64,000 nucleotides of DNA, taken from contig CAKZQS010000052.1 in the NCBI GenBank assembly GCA_937141935.1, forward strand, positions 175,199 to 239,198. The letters are read 5' to 3'. Under the pieces are notes generated by a model, which was not told the origin of the DNA, made no database searches, and saw nothing but the letters and a program-made list of their open reading frames with translations. Origin of the DNA: an uncultured Ectothiorhodospiraceae bacterium (GTDB lineage: Bacteria; Pseudomonadota; Gammaproteobacteria; Nevskiales; Oceanococcaceae). The position numbers and the translations under genes were made by a program. This document shows positions 45,075 to 54,200 of the stretch, one piece after another. How positions within the stretch are numbered: position 1 is the stretch's first letter; each line of letters begins with the position of its first letter.

Positions 45075-45095
45075 CTAACAGGGTCTGCCGCGGCG

Positions 45096-46925
45096 TCAGC
45101 CCCCCGTCGGCACCTCGAGCACCACAGCCACGCCCGGCTGCGCCGGCTGCACCACCAGCTCGGCGCCAATCTGCACGGCCCGGTGGCGCATATTGCTCAG
45201 GCCGCGGCCGCTGGGTGCGGGTGGCGCATCCGGCGGCAGGCCGCGGCCATCGTCGCGGACTTCCACCCGGATTCCGCCCGGCCGCCGCGTGCAGCTCAGC
45301 GCGATGTGCGTGGCCCCCGAGTGCTTCACGGCATTGGTGATGGCCTCCTGCACGATGCGCATGACTTGCAACGTATGCGCCGGGCCCAGGGTGACGCTTT
45401 CCACCGCGTCGTCCACGTTCCACTGCAGCTGAATGCCGGCCTTCGCGAGCTGCGGCGTCAGTCGGGCGCGCATGTTGGCCAGCGCCAGCGGCAGCTCACC
45501 CTCGGGGGACTCCATCGAGTCGATCATCAGGCGCAAATCGTCCAGTGCCTGCTTCAGCGCCAGGCGCACCTCCTCGGCCGAATACTGCCCGCGCTGCACC
45601 AGGTACAGCGTCGACACCAGGTGCCCGCCCACGCCGTCGTGCATGTCGCGCATGATGCGTTCGCGCTCCGAGCGCAGCGCGCTCTCCCGCTCCACGGCGC
45701 TGAGCCGGTCATAGGCGCGCCGCGCCTCGTCCACCTTTTCGGCCACCCGCTGCTCCAGCTCGCGGTTGAGCACCTCGGAGGCATGCAGCGCGCGCACGAA
45801 GCGGCGCACCAGCATCCAGGTGAAGACCATCACGGTGACCGGTGGCGCGTAAATCAGATAGTGGCCGTGCTCGCGCGAGATCAGCCCGCTGTTCAGCAGG
45901 ATGTCGTGCACGCCAAGCACGAGGATGGCGAGCCCCGAGTAGGTCAGCCAGATGATTTCCTGATCGCTGCGGCCCCACACCGCGCGGGTCATCTTGATGG
46001 CCGGGTCCAGCCCCAGCAGCCACACGAGCGGGGTAAAGGCGCGCAGGCCCCAGTGCGAGGCGGTGGCGAAGTCCGGCAGCAGCAGGGCGGCGGGCAGCAG
46101 CGTGTACACCACGGCCAGGGTCCGCTCGTAGCGCGGCTGCGGGGCGCCCAGAAAGCGGTTGATGAAGATCACGATGCCCAGCACGAACCAGCCCAGGGCG
46201 GCAAAGCGCACCAGCACGACCCAGGCCTGGGCATCGAAGGGCGGGGCGACCACCTGGTAGTTCAGCAGGTACAGCAGCCACAGGCCCGCGGTGATGCTGA
46301 ACCACAGGTACATCGTCTCTTCGCGGCGGAAGTACCACAGCGTCAGCATCACGCCGCACAGCGCCAGCGTGGCGATGGTGATTACGTTCATCGCGCCCAC
46401 CCGCAGCCAGTAGCGCTGGGCGTAGTGCGGCTCCAGCGCCGCCATCGGCCCGACCACCGGGGCGGGCAGAAAGCCGCTGCCGGGCGGGTCGCTGTGCACG
46501 TCGATCCGCAGGCGGTTCTCGCCGGGGCGTAGCAGGTGCTCCGGCAGGCCAATGAGCTGCGGCCGGTTGTGATTGCGCGCCATCGGCGGCCCAAGGCTGC
46601 CGGTATCCGCGACGCGCTCGCCGTTGAGCCAGAGCACCAGGGTGTGGTGCACGCTGGACAGGTACAGCCCGGTGGGCCCCTTGCTGGCCGCAGCATGGTC
46701 AAAGCCCAGTTCGTAGCGCACCTGCGCGGGCCGGTCGGCCAGCTTGCGCCAGTCGTGCGGCAACGCCACCGCACCATAGGCGCCGGTGTCGGCGGTGGCC
46801 AGCGCCTGCGTGCCCGGCGGCGGCGGCCGGTGGTGCAGGGCCACAATCAGGCAGGTGTAGGCGGTGAGCGCGGCCGCCAGCAGCAGCGTGCTGTGCAGAA
46901 CGCGCCGCGCACGTGCCGCAATCAT
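45096..46925 (-). CDS. NarL-type sensor histidine kinase with 7TM-DISM-like sensor
   Basis: A 609-aa protein. TM1 (~12-32), an extracytoplasmic domain (~35-165, with jelly-roll-like LYLSSVHHTLVLWLNGERV), seven helices (~178-395), a coiled coil (~400-435), HisKA_3 dimerisation with phospho-His in MRDMHDGVGGHLV (~428), and an HATPase_c domain with EAITNAVKHSGAT (N box) and VRDDGRGLPP (G1). It would sense an envelope signal and phosphorylate the regulator encoded just upstream, with which it overlaps by 4 bp (ATGA). Confidence 0.92.
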   Translation of the reverse strand: MIAARARRVLHSTLLLAAALTAYTCLIVALHHRPPPPGTQALATADTGAYGAVALPHDWRKLADRPAQVRYELGFDHAAASKGPTGLYLSSVHHTLVLWLNGERVADTGSLGPPMARNHNRPQLIGLPEHLLRPGENRLRIDVHSDPPGSGFLPAPVVGPMAALEPHYAQRYWLRVGAMNVITIATLALCGVMLTLWYFRREETMYLWFSITAGLWLLYLLNYQVVAPPFDAQAWVVLVRFAALGWFVLGIVIFINRFLGAPQPRYERTLAVVYTLLPAALLLPDFATASHWGLRAFTPLVWLLGLDPAIKMTRAVWGRSDQEIIWLTYSGLAILVLGVHDILLNSGLISREHGHYLIYAPPVTVMVFTWMLVRRFVRALHASEVLNRELEQRVAEKVDEARRAYDRLSAVERESALRSERERIMRDMHDGVGGHLVSTLYLVQRGQYSAEEVRLALKQALDDLRLMIDSMESPEGELPLALANMRARLTPQLAKAGIQLQWNVDDAVESVTLGPAHTLQVMRIVQEAITNAVKHSGATHIALSCTRRPGGIRVEVRDDGRGLPPDAPPAPSGRGLSNMRHRAVQIGAELVVQPAQPGVAVVLEVPTGG

Positions 46926-47638
46926 GGCTGTCGCGGCGGCGACAGCAGGCCGAGCTGCATGGCTTCGTACACGGCTTCGCCGCGCGTGCGCACGGACAGC
47001 TTGCGGTAGATCTGGCGGATGTGGGTGCGCGCCGTGTGTACCGAAATCGCCAGGCCCTCGGCGATTTCCGCATAGCTGTAGCCCTTGGCCACCAGCTGTA
47101 GCACCTCCGACTCACGCGGCGTCAGCAGGCTTTCGGCATGCGGCTCCGGGGCGAAGCGGCGCAGCAGGTGGCGGGCGATCGCCGGGCTGATCGGGCTCTG
47201 GCCCTGCACCAGCTTGTGTATGGCCGCGGCGATGTCCTCGAAGTCGGCATCCTTGATCAGATAGCCGGTGGCGCCCGCCTCGATGGCACGCATCACGTGC
47301 GCCTCATCCCCAAACACAGTGATGACCATGGCCTGCAGCCCGCCTTCCGGCTGGCAATAGCGGCGGATCAGCTCGCTGCCGTCGCCATCCGGCAGGCCCA
47401 GGTCCACCAGCAGCACATCCGGCGGGTCGGCGGCCAGCCGCGCCTGGGCCTCGGCCAGGTTGCCCACGGCCGCGCACAACTCCAGGCCGGCATCCGAGCG
47501 CACCGCATCGGCCAGCCCGGCGCGCGTGCTGTCGTCGTCCTCCACCAGCAGCACGCGGATACGTCGTGTGGCTTTGTTCTCCACGCCTGCAACCCCCGCG
47601 GCGCCTTGTTCCCCGCGTGCAGCATAGCTCAGCGCCAC
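46922..47638 (-). CDS. NarL/LuxR-type response regulator
   Basis: A 238-aa protein. The receiver domain (~27-145) has VLLVEDDDSTRAG acidic pocket, phospho-acceptor Asp in LLVDLGLPDGDGSE (~79) and GYLIKDA (Lys). A GerE-type HTH follows (LTPRESEVLQLVAKG, SVHTARTHIRQIYRKL, ~170-215). It is the partner of the kinase gene downstream. The start may be the ATG at 47638 or an internal GTG nearer the receiver domain (VENKATRR). Confidence 0.92.
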   Translation of the reverse strand: MALSYAARGEQGAAGVAGVENKATRRIRVLLVEDDDSTRAGLADAVRSDAGLELCAAVGNLAEAQARLAADPPDVLLVDLGLPDGDGSELIRRYCQPEGGLQAMVITVFGDEAHVMRAIEAGATGYLIKDADFEDIAAAIHKLVQGQSPISPAIARHLLRRFAPEPHAESLLTPRESEVLQLVAKGYSYAEIAEGLAISVHTARTHIRQIYRKLSVRTRGEAVYEAMQLGLLSPPRQP

Positions 47639-47769
47639 GGCGCCGCCGCTGGCGGCCGCGGCGGCGCGCCGCGCCAGCGCCGCCTAAGATGGGCCGGTCG
47701 CGCAGCCCCCGTGGCCGCGTTGCCCGCGGCGCGCGACAGTGAGCAAACCCGAGCCCAGTACGCGCCCCC

Positions 47770-48051
47770 ATGAGCGAAGCAATCAACTGCGTGGTGTACC
47801 GCTGCCGGCGACAGCCGGAGATGTACCTGTACCTGCGTGCCGACCTGGACCCGGAGGGCGACACGCTGCCGGCGGGCCTGCGCGAGCGCACCGGCCGGCT
47901 GGAGGAGGTGATGCGCCTGGAACTGCACCCGCAGCGGCGCCTGGCGCGGGTGGATGTGGCGCGCGTGCTCGCCGCACTGGCCGACAGCGGCTGGTTTTTG
48001 CAGTTGCCGCCGCCGGAACTGATGGCCAACCGCCTGCACTTCGGCGACTGA
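47770..48051 (+). CDS. YcgL domain-containing protein
   Basis: A 93-aa protein of the gammaproteobacterial YcgL family: CVVYRCRRQPEMYLYL at the N-terminus, LPAGLRERTGRLEEVMRLEL in the middle and LADSGWFLQLPPPE near the end. Function is not established. It is followed by the TM2 gene after 49 bp. Confidence 0.9.
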   Translation: MSEAINCVVYRCRRQPEMYLYLRADLDPEGDTLPAGLRERTGRLEEVMRLELHPQRRLARVDVARVLAALADSGWFLQLPPPELMANRLHFGD

Positions 48052-48100
48052 GGCCGCACACGGCATAATCGCCGGCAGCACACAACAGGGGGATTGCGCG

Positions 48101-48514
48101 ATGGACGCACGCACGGGCGGCAACAGCCACAGCATCATCATCGGTTATCTGCTGTGGATCTTCGGCTTCATGGGCGCGCACCGCTTCTATTACGGGCGCA
48201 CGCTGACCGGCATCCTGTGGTTCTTCACGCTGGGCCTGCTGTTCATCGGCTGGATCATCGATCTGTTCCTGATCCCCTCGATGGACCGCGCCGCCGACCG
48301 CCGCTACCTGGACGGCGACATCAACTACAACCTGGCCTGGGTGTTGCTGACCTTTCTGGGCGTGTTCGGCATCCACCGCTTTTACATGGGCAAGTGGATC
48401 ACCGGCCTGATCTACCTGCTGACGCTGGGTCTGGTGGGGCTGGGCGTGCTGTACGACTGGTGCACGCTGAACGACCAGATCGACGATCTGCACCGCGAGG
48501 AGGCGATGGGCTGA
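48101..48514 (+). CDS. protein with two TM2 domains
   Basis: A 137-aa membrane protein with two TM2 units, each GxxGAHRFYxGR/K followed by two helices (FMGAHRFYYGRTLTGILWFF and VFGIHRFYMGKWITGLIYLL) and DLFLIP/DWCTL ends. TM2 proteins are small inner-membrane proteins of unknown role. GGGGG lies ~9 nt before the ATG at 48101. Confidence 0.92.
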   Translation: MDARTGGNSHSIIIGYLLWIFGFMGAHRFYYGRTLTGILWFFTLGLLFIGWIIDLFLIPSMDRAADRRYLDGDINYNLAWVLLTFLGVFGIHRFYMGKWITGLIYLLTLGLVGLGVLYDWCTLNDQIDDLHREEAMG

Positions 48515-48627
48515 GTTCGCGGTGGGCGGGGCCGGCCATTGGGAGCCAGCGGCCCGGCGGCCAGCCCCAGCGGCTACCATAGGGCCAGCGCGCCAAGCAC
48601 AGAGCGCGCAGGACCTTGGAGTACACA

Positions 48628-50028
48628 ATGAACCATCGCATTGCCTGGGTGCTGGCTGGCGCCCTGGGTCTGGCCGCGCCGGCACAGGCGCTCGAACACT
48701 ACACCCTGCCCGCCGTGGACCCCGCCGCCGTGCTGGCGCAGGACGCCGCCGCCGGCAAGAACGACCGCTGGCGTTATGCCGTGCCGGTGCCGGTGCAAAT
48801 CCGCACGGCCACGCATGGTCTGTGGTCGACCCGCGACGACGGCAGCCGCGAGTGGGCGCTGCGCGTGCAGGCGCCGGGCGCCACCTCGCTGAGCTTTCAC
48901 CTCAGCACGCTGCGGCTGCCTGCGGGCGGCGAGCTGGAGCTGCGCAGCGCGCAGGATGTGCAGCGCTTGGGGCCCGCGCAGCGTGGCGCCACCTGGACGC
49001 CGGTGCTGCGCGGCGACACGGTGGACCTGCGCCTGACGCTGCCGGCCAATGCCTCGCACGCGCTGACCATCGCCACGGCCTTCCATGGCTTCCGGGGCTT
49101 TGGCGCCAAGGACACGGTGACCAAGTCCGGCGAGTGCAACATCGACGTGGTTTGTCCCGAGGGCGACGCCTGGGGCGATGAGATCCGCTCGGTGGCGCGC
49201 TACAGCATTGCCGGCGCCTTCTTGTGCAGCGGGCAGATGGTCAATAACACGGCCGGCGACTTCCGGCCGTTGTTCTTGACCGCCAACCACTGCGTGCAGA
49301 CGCCGGCCGAGGGGCCGACGCTGACCTTCTACTGGAACTACGAGACCTCGACCTGCGGCGGCACGCCTGACGGCAGCCTGGACCAGACCACCAGCGGTGG
49401 CGAGGTGCTGGCCGGCTCCTTCCTGGCCACCGACTACGGCCCGGACTTCACGCTGATCGAGCTCGGCGAAACCCCGCCGGCCGAATACGGCGTGTACTGG
49501 GCTGGCTGGGACAACCGCGACTACGCGCCGGTGGGCGTCAGCACGATCCACCACCCGGCGGGCGACGAAAAGCGCATCAGCTTCTATTTCGGCCAGACCG
49601 AAATCACCGCCTACCTGGAAGAGGAAGGCCAGGCGGATTTGCTGGGCCAGGTCGACACCCACCTGCGCATCGAGGACTGGGACCTGGGCACCACCGAGGG
49701 CGGCTCCTCCGGCTCGGGCCTGTGGACGCTGGACGGCCGCCACATCGTGGGCCAGCTCTCCGGTGGCTTCGCCTCCTGCACCTCGCCGACGGCGGACTGG
49801 TACGGGCGCATGCACACCAACTGGTTCGGCTTCCCGGGCGAGCTGACCAGCCTGGCCACGCACCTCGACCCCACGGGCTCGGGCGTGGAGGTGCTGGATG
49901 GCGCGGACCCGGCCGCCCCCGCGGCGCCCGAGGCGGAGGCGCGCGCGCAAGCTGCCGGCCGCAGCGGTGCGCTGGGTGGGCTGGCCCTGCTGACGCTGCT
50001 GCTGCTCGGCGCACGCCGGCGGGCTTAG
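48628..50028 (+). CDS. secreted trypsin-like serine protease with GlyGly-CTERM tail
   Basis: A 466-aa exoprotease. Signal peptide 1-20 (GLAAPAQA), propeptide-like beta region to ~165, then an S1 domain related to lysyl endopeptidases: His in LTANHC (~220), Asp in TDYGPDFTLIEL (~270), Ser in GGSSGSGL (~361), plus paired Cys (CNIDVVC, STCGG). The C-terminus has an Ala/Glu linker, GALGG, a hydrophobic helix LALLTLLLLG and ARRRA, the GlyGly-CTERM signal cut by rhombosortase for type II-secreted proteins. GGAG 6 nt before ATG 48628 supports this start. Confidence 0.9.
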   Translation: MNHRIAWVLAGALGLAAPAQALEHYTLPAVDPAAVLAQDAAAGKNDRWRYAVPVPVQIRTATHGLWSTRDDGSREWALRVQAPGATSLSFHLSTLRLPAGGELELRSAQDVQRLGPAQRGATWTPVLRGDTVDLRLTLPANASHALTIATAFHGFRGFGAKDTVTKSGECNIDVVCPEGDAWGDEIRSVARYSIAGAFLCSGQMVNNTAGDFRPLFLTANHCVQTPAEGPTLTFYWNYETSTCGGTPDGSLDQTTSGGEVLAGSFLATDYGPDFTLIELGETPPAEYGVYWAGWDNRDYAPVGVSTIHHPAGDEKRISFYFGQTEITAYLEEEGQADLLGQVDTHLRIEDWDLGTTEGGSSGSGLWTLDGRHIVGQLSGGFASCTSPTADWYGRMHTNWFGFPGELTSLATHLDPTGSGVEVLDGADPAAPAAPEAEARAQAAGRSGALGGLALLTLLLLGARRRA

Positions 50029-50065
50029 CGCCCGCCGGGCCGGGGTGCAGCCGGCCAACCGTGGG

Positions 50066-51052
50066 CTAGAGTGCGCGCCGCGCCTGCGCCGGCGGCTGGC
50101 CGGCCCAGGCGCGGTAGGCGCGGCTGAAGGCGCTTTGCTCGGAATAGCCGCAGAGGTGGGCGATCTCGGCCAGCTGCAGCCGCGGGTCGCGCAGGTAGCG
50201 CTGGGCCAGCTCCATGCGCGTGCGCGTCAGCAGTTCGCGCCAGCCCTGGCCGCTGCGCGCCAGCGCGCGGTGCAGGCTGCGGGTTGATAGCCCCAGCGCC
50301 TGCGCCACCGCGGCCTGGGTGGGTGGGCCATCGGGTAGTTGTCGCGCCAGCTCGGCGGCCACGCGCTGCACGATGGCTTCGCGAGGCGGCAGCGCTTCGA
50401 GCATCTGCCGCGCCTGGCCCTCCAGCACCGCCCGCAGGCTGGGGTCGGGGTGCGCCAGCGGCGCGGCCAGCAGCGCCTGCGGCAGGCGGACCCGCGTATC
50501 GCGGGCGGCGAAGTGCACCGGCGCGCCCAGCGCCTGGACATAGGGCGCCACGTCGGCCGGCCAGGGGTTGACGAACTGCACGGCCAGCGGCGGCTGCGGC
50601 GCCGCGGCGATCTGCCGCATCAGCGTCAGCAGCGCGCTGATCGCGCATTCGTCGACCAGTGGGCCGGGCCGGCCATATTGCGTGGTCCAGACCAGCTCCA
50701 CGCTCTGCGGGCCGGCCTCGACCCGCAGCGGGTTGAAGTCGTAGACCAGCCGCTGGTACTGCTCCAGCCGGCGCAACGCGCCGCCCAGCGTGCCGCAGGC
50801 GTGGAACAGATAGCCCAGCACGCCAAAGTGCGCCGGCCGTATGCGCTGGCCCAGGCGCAGGCCCAGCAGCGGGTCCTGCAACTGCGCGGCGGCGGCCTGC
50901 AGCCGCCCGCGCCATTGCTGCATGGGCAGCCGCGCCGGCGGTGGCTCGGCGCCCGCGTCCGAGGCCAGGCCCTGCTCGCGCAAATACTCGTCCAGCAGCC
51001 GGGCATAGGCGCCGGGTACAAAGCCGGGCAGGGCGGGGGCGGCGTCGGACAT
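50066..51052 (-). CDS. AraC-family transcriptional regulator
   Basis: A 328-aa protein. The N-terminal ~200 residues match the Arabinose_bd-type sensory domain seen in OruR-like regulators (LRLGQRIRPAHFGVLGYLFHACGTLGGAL). The C-terminal HTH_18 domain (~235-325) has LGLSTRSLHRALA, AQRYLRDPRLQLAEIAHLCGYSEQSAFSRAYRAWAG pattern. The start is uncertain: 51052 is used; ATGs at 51076 and 51091 are in frame. It is divergent from the desaturase-family gene and likely controls it. Confidence 0.88.
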   Translation of the reverse strand: MSDAAPALPGFVPGAYARLLDEYLREQGLASDAGAEPPPARLPMQQWRGRLQAAAAQLQDPLLGLRLGQRIRPAHFGVLGYLFHACGTLGGALRRLEQYQRLVYDFNPLRVEAGPQSVELVWTTQYGRPGPLVDECAISALLTLMRQIAAAPQPPLAVQFVNPWPADVAPYVQALGAPVHFAARDTRVRLPQALLAAPLAHPDPSLRAVLEGQARQMLEALPPREAIVQRVAAELARQLPDGPPTQAAVAQALGLSTRSLHRALARSGQGWRELLTRTRMELAQRYLRDPRLQLAEIAHLCGYSEQSAFSRAYRAWAGQPPAQARRAL

Positions 51053-51170
51053 GCGGGCGGGCGGCGGCCGGGGCATGGCCGAAAATGTCAAAAACTGTCG
51101 GTCGCGGTCAAGACAGCCGGCGGTCGGGCGCGCAAAATGCGGGCAGGTATGACAGATCCGGGGTGTGGCG

Positions 51171-52106
51171 ATGACGCTGGACGCCTTGCACGCACTGATT
51201 CAATCCGCCTTCGGCCCGCACATCGACTGGAAGGCCGTGGTGCTGACCTTCATGACGCCGATATTCCTGATCGCCTTCGCAATCGAATGGCGGGTCATGA
51301 AGCGGCGCGGCGAAATGCGCCAGTTCCAGCTGCGCGACGTGCTGACCAACATGGGCCTGGGCGCCAGCTACAGCGTGTTCGAGTTGATCGCCCACACGCT
51401 GGTCACCGCCTTCGCCGTCGCCTGGTTCTGGGAGCATCGCTTTTTCACGATCCCGGTCAACGTGTGGACGGTGCTGCCGATCTTTTTCGCGGTGGAGTTC
51501 TGCTACTACTGGTTCCACCGCGGCAGCCATCGCATCCGCTGGTTCTGGTCGGCGCACGTCGTGCACCACACCGGCGAAACGATGAACATGTCCACGGCCA
51601 TGCGCCAGAGCCTGCTGTATTCGATTACCGGCTGGTGGCTGTTCTTCATGCCCTTGGTGCTGCTGGGCGTGCACCCGGCGGTGGTCTTCTTCATGTACGG
51701 CGTGGACCTGGCCTACCAGTTCTTTATCCACACCGACAGCGTGGGCAAGCTGCACCCCTGGCTGGAGTACTGGTTCGACACGCCCTCCAACCACCGCGCC
51801 CACCACGGCCGCAACCCGCAATACATCGACCGCAACTACGGCGGCGTGCTGATCTGCTTCGACCGCTGGTTTGGCACCTACGTCGAGGAAGACGAGCCGG
51901 TGGATTACGGCATCCCGCTGCACCGCCAGCCGCGCAGCGGCAATGTCTTCGTGCTGAACTTCCACGAATTTGGCGACATGTGGCGCGATGTGCGCCGCCC
52001 GGGGCGGCTGCGTGACCGGCTGGCCCACCTGTGGCGACCGCCGGAATGGGAGCGCAGGCCGCTCGCCAACGACAAGGCCGGAGGCGCTGTCGCACCCCCG
52101 GCCTGA
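51171..52106 (+). CDS. sterol desaturase/fatty acid hydroxylase family protein
   Basis: A 311-aa inner-membrane di-iron enzyme. Three or four helices enclose the eight-His motif: HRGSHRIRWFWSAHVVHHT (HxxxH and HxxHH) and NHRAHHGRNP (HxxHH). It would hydroxylate or desaturate a lipid using O2 and reductant. TGTC-type short direct repeats (51085-51110) in the divergent spacer may bind the AraC regulator. A GTG two codons upstream (51165) is an alternative start. Two GC hairpins fill the 87-bp gap to the convergent ComEA-like gene. Confidence 0.9.
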   Translation: MTLDALHALIQSAFGPHIDWKAVVLTFMTPIFLIAFAIEWRVMKRRGEMRQFQLRDVLTNMGLGASYSVFELIAHTLVTAFAVAWFWEHRFFTIPVNVWTVLPIFFAVEFCYYWFHRGSHRIRWFWSAHVVHHTGETMNMSTAMRQSLLYSITGWWLFFMPLVLLGVHPAVVFFMYGVDLAYQFFIHTDSVGKLHPWLEYWFDTPSNHRAHHGRNPQYIDRNYGGVLICFDRWFGTYVEEDEPVDYGIPLHRQPRSGNVFVLNFHEFGDMWRDVRRPGRLRDRLAHLWRPPEWERRPLANDKAGGAVAPPA

Positions 52107-52193
52107 GTCTTCGCCAACGGCGGCCGCGGCTGCGGCCGCGCGACGACGGCGTGCGGGTGGGGCGCCGGCAGGCCGGCACCCCGCCGCCTGCGC

Positions 52194-52448
52194 CTACTTC
52201 AGCAGGATGAACTCGGCGTTCTTTTCCAGCGTCTTGCTGCCCACACCGCGCACCTGGGTGAGCTGCGTCGGCTCGCTGTAGGGGCCGTTCGCCTCGCGGT
52301 GGGCGACGATGCGCTGGGCGATGACGGGGCCCACGCCGTTGAGTTCGGCGGCAAGCGTTTGCGCATCGGCGGTGTTGACGTTGACCGGGCCGGCGGCGGC
52401 GGCGGTGGAGAGCAGGGCGGCGGCGGACAGAATCAGAGCTTTGAACAT
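52194..52448 (-). CDS. ComEA-like helix-hairpin-helix protein
   Basis: An 84-aa exported protein. Signal peptide 1-19, then PVNVNTADAQTLAAELNGVGPVIAQRIVAHRE and FTQVRGVGSKTLE-like second hairpin: two HhH motifs that bind dsDNA backbone. Family knowledge: such small ComEA proteins reside in the periplasm and help pull DNA in during natural transformation, though many copies in Gammaproteobacteria are not proven competence factors. GGAGA precedes the ATG. No other com gene is in the window. Confidence 0.93.
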   Translation of the reverse strand: MFKALILSAAALLSTAAAAGPVNVNTADAQTLAAELNGVGPVIAQRIVAHREANGPYSEPTQLTQVRGVGSKTLEKNAEFILLK

Positions 52449-52625
52449 CAGAAATCTCCTCGCGTAACAGCGACTTGGGCTTGGTGTCGCGGGCCTGTAT
52501 GGCCGGCGTGAGCAGAAGTACGCGAGGGGCAGGGCAAAGCGGACACGCGCAGGGCCGCCCGGCGACTGGCACCCGGAGTGGCGCGCGCCCGCCCTTAGGC
52601 CGCGGGCGGGGCGTCGGCGCGGGCC

Positions 52626-54077
52626 CTAGCAGTGATGCCGCGCGTGGTGGTTGCGCTCGCGGGTGTGGCGCTCGATGGCCTCGAAGTTGGCCAGCAGGGT
52701 CTCCGGGCCCCGCGGGGGCCGGGCGAACTGGCGGGCGAGCTCGGGGCCGCGGGCGCGGAACTCGAAGCTGTCGACCACGCGAAAATCGCCGCCCAGGCTT
52801 TGCCGCCCTTCGTCGCTCAAATCCACCGGCGGCGCGCCGAGGTATTCGCCACGGATCACGCGGCCCTCGACCCGGTAGCGCGCATAGCCCACGCCGATGA
52901 ACTGCCGCGCCGACCAGCTTTGCGGGCCGTCCTCGTCGAACAGGCGGATCGAGGCCCCGCCGGTGCCGACCATCATCTGCACATAGCCCAGCGGGTTGGC
53001 CAGGCCCAGGCCCATCGGCACGCTGCGCTGGTACACATGGTCGTGGCCCACCAGCAGCAGGTCCACGCCGTAGCGCAGCAGGATGTTCTCCTCCAGCGCC
53101 ACCAGCGAGGGGTTGGCGGGGCTGCGACCGATCTGGTCCGTCCAGATCGTGAAGTGCTGCATCACCACGATGAAATCCAGCTGCCCGGCGGCGCGGCGCG
53201 CGGCGGCCAGCGCCAGGTCCGTCTCGATGGCCAGGATCTCCTCGGGCAGCGTGGCGTCGTTGATCAGCGCGCCGGCCGTGGTCACCAGAAAGTGCACCCG
53301 GTTGTAATCGAAGGAATAAAAGGTGCTGCCCGGGTTGCCGCCGAAAATCTGGCTGCTCATCGGGTTGGGGTGGGTGAAGCGGTTCTTGAAGGTGCGGCCG
53401 GCGTCGTCCTCCTCCTCGTGGTTGCCCGGCGCCGCCATCATCACGCGCTGCGCGAACAGCGGCTCGTTCTGCGCGAACCAGGTATCCCAAATCGGCTGGT
53501 CGCCGTTGGCATAGCTCAGGTCGCCGGCGAGCAGCAGCAGGTCGCTGTCGTCGGCCAGCACCTGCCGGCTCAGCGCCTGCGCGCGCGCCGAAATGCCGTG
53601 GTCGCCGAAGTGGGTGAAGCGAAAGTCGCCGCTGGGCGTCGGGGCGACCACCTGCACCGGCGACCAGCCGGTGGCCTGCGAGCCCACGCGGTAACGCAGC
53701 GGCCGCTCCGGGTCGATGTTTTCGGCGGTGGCGCGCAGCGTCCAGGCCTCAACGCCGGGCGTGGGGTCCGCCTGCGCCGGCACCCGCAGGTTCATCGGCG
53801 TGGTCTGAATTTGGGCGGCATCCATGCCGGGCAGCACGGCGTCGAACTCCAGCACCGCGCCGGCGGGCGGCTCGGTGCCGTCGTGGAACCAGGTCACGCT
53901 GCGCGTGCTGGCCGCGTCATTGCCCAGGCTCACATGCAGGCCGCGGGGTGCGCCGGCCGCCGCCCCCCGGGGTGACAGGCCCGCAGGCGCCATGCCGCGG
54001 CCGCCTTCCAGGCAGCCGCTCATGGCCAGCGTGGCGCCGCCGGCGCCCAGGGTCTTGATCAGGTCGCGACGGTTCAT
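52626..54077 (-). CDS. exported purple-acid-phosphatase-like metallophosphoesterase
   Basis: A 483-aa protein. The N-terminus MNRRDLIKTLGAGGATLAMSGC is a twin-arginine signal with a lipobox-like Cys. Residues ~45-145 form a fibronectin-like N-domain. The metallophosphoesterase core shows GDHG (~156), GDLSYANG (~187), GNHEEE (~217), VMQHF and GHDHVYQR (~344), the purple acid phosphatase motif set. It would hydrolyse phosphate esters in the periplasm with a bimetal centre. AAGGAGCG precedes the ATG at 54077. The far C-terminus is His/Arg-rich (RNHHARHHC). Confidence 0.88.
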   Translation of the reverse strand: MNRRDLIKTLGAGGATLAMSGCLEGGRGMAPAGLSPRGAAAGAPRGLHVSLGNDAASTRSVTWFHDGTEPPAGAVLEFDAVLPGMDAAQIQTTPMNLRVPAQADPTPGVEAWTLRATAENIDPERPLRYRVGSQATGWSPVQVVAPTPSGDFRFTHFGDHGISARAQALSRQVLADDSDLLLLAGDLSYANGDQPIWDTWFAQNEPLFAQRVMMAAPGNHEEEDDAGRTFKNRFTHPNPMSSQIFGGNPGSTFYSFDYNRVHFLVTTAGALINDATLPEEILAIETDLALAAARRAAGQLDFIVVMQHFTIWTDQIGRSPANPSLVALEENILLRYGVDLLLVGHDHVYQRSVPMGLGLANPLGYVQMMVGTGGASIRLFDEDGPQSWSARQFIGVGYARYRVEGRVIRGEYLGAPPVDLSDEGRQSLGGDFRVVDSFEFRARGPELARQFARPPRGPETLLANFEAIERHTRERNHHARHHC

Positions 54078-54200
54078 CGGGCGCTCCTTGCCACAGTTCA
54101 AGCAACCACCCAGCATGCGTCGCGGCCATTGCAGGCCGATGACAGCCCGCCGATCGGGGCCGGCTGCCCCCTGCGGCGGGGGGCGCCGTAAACTGCAGCG

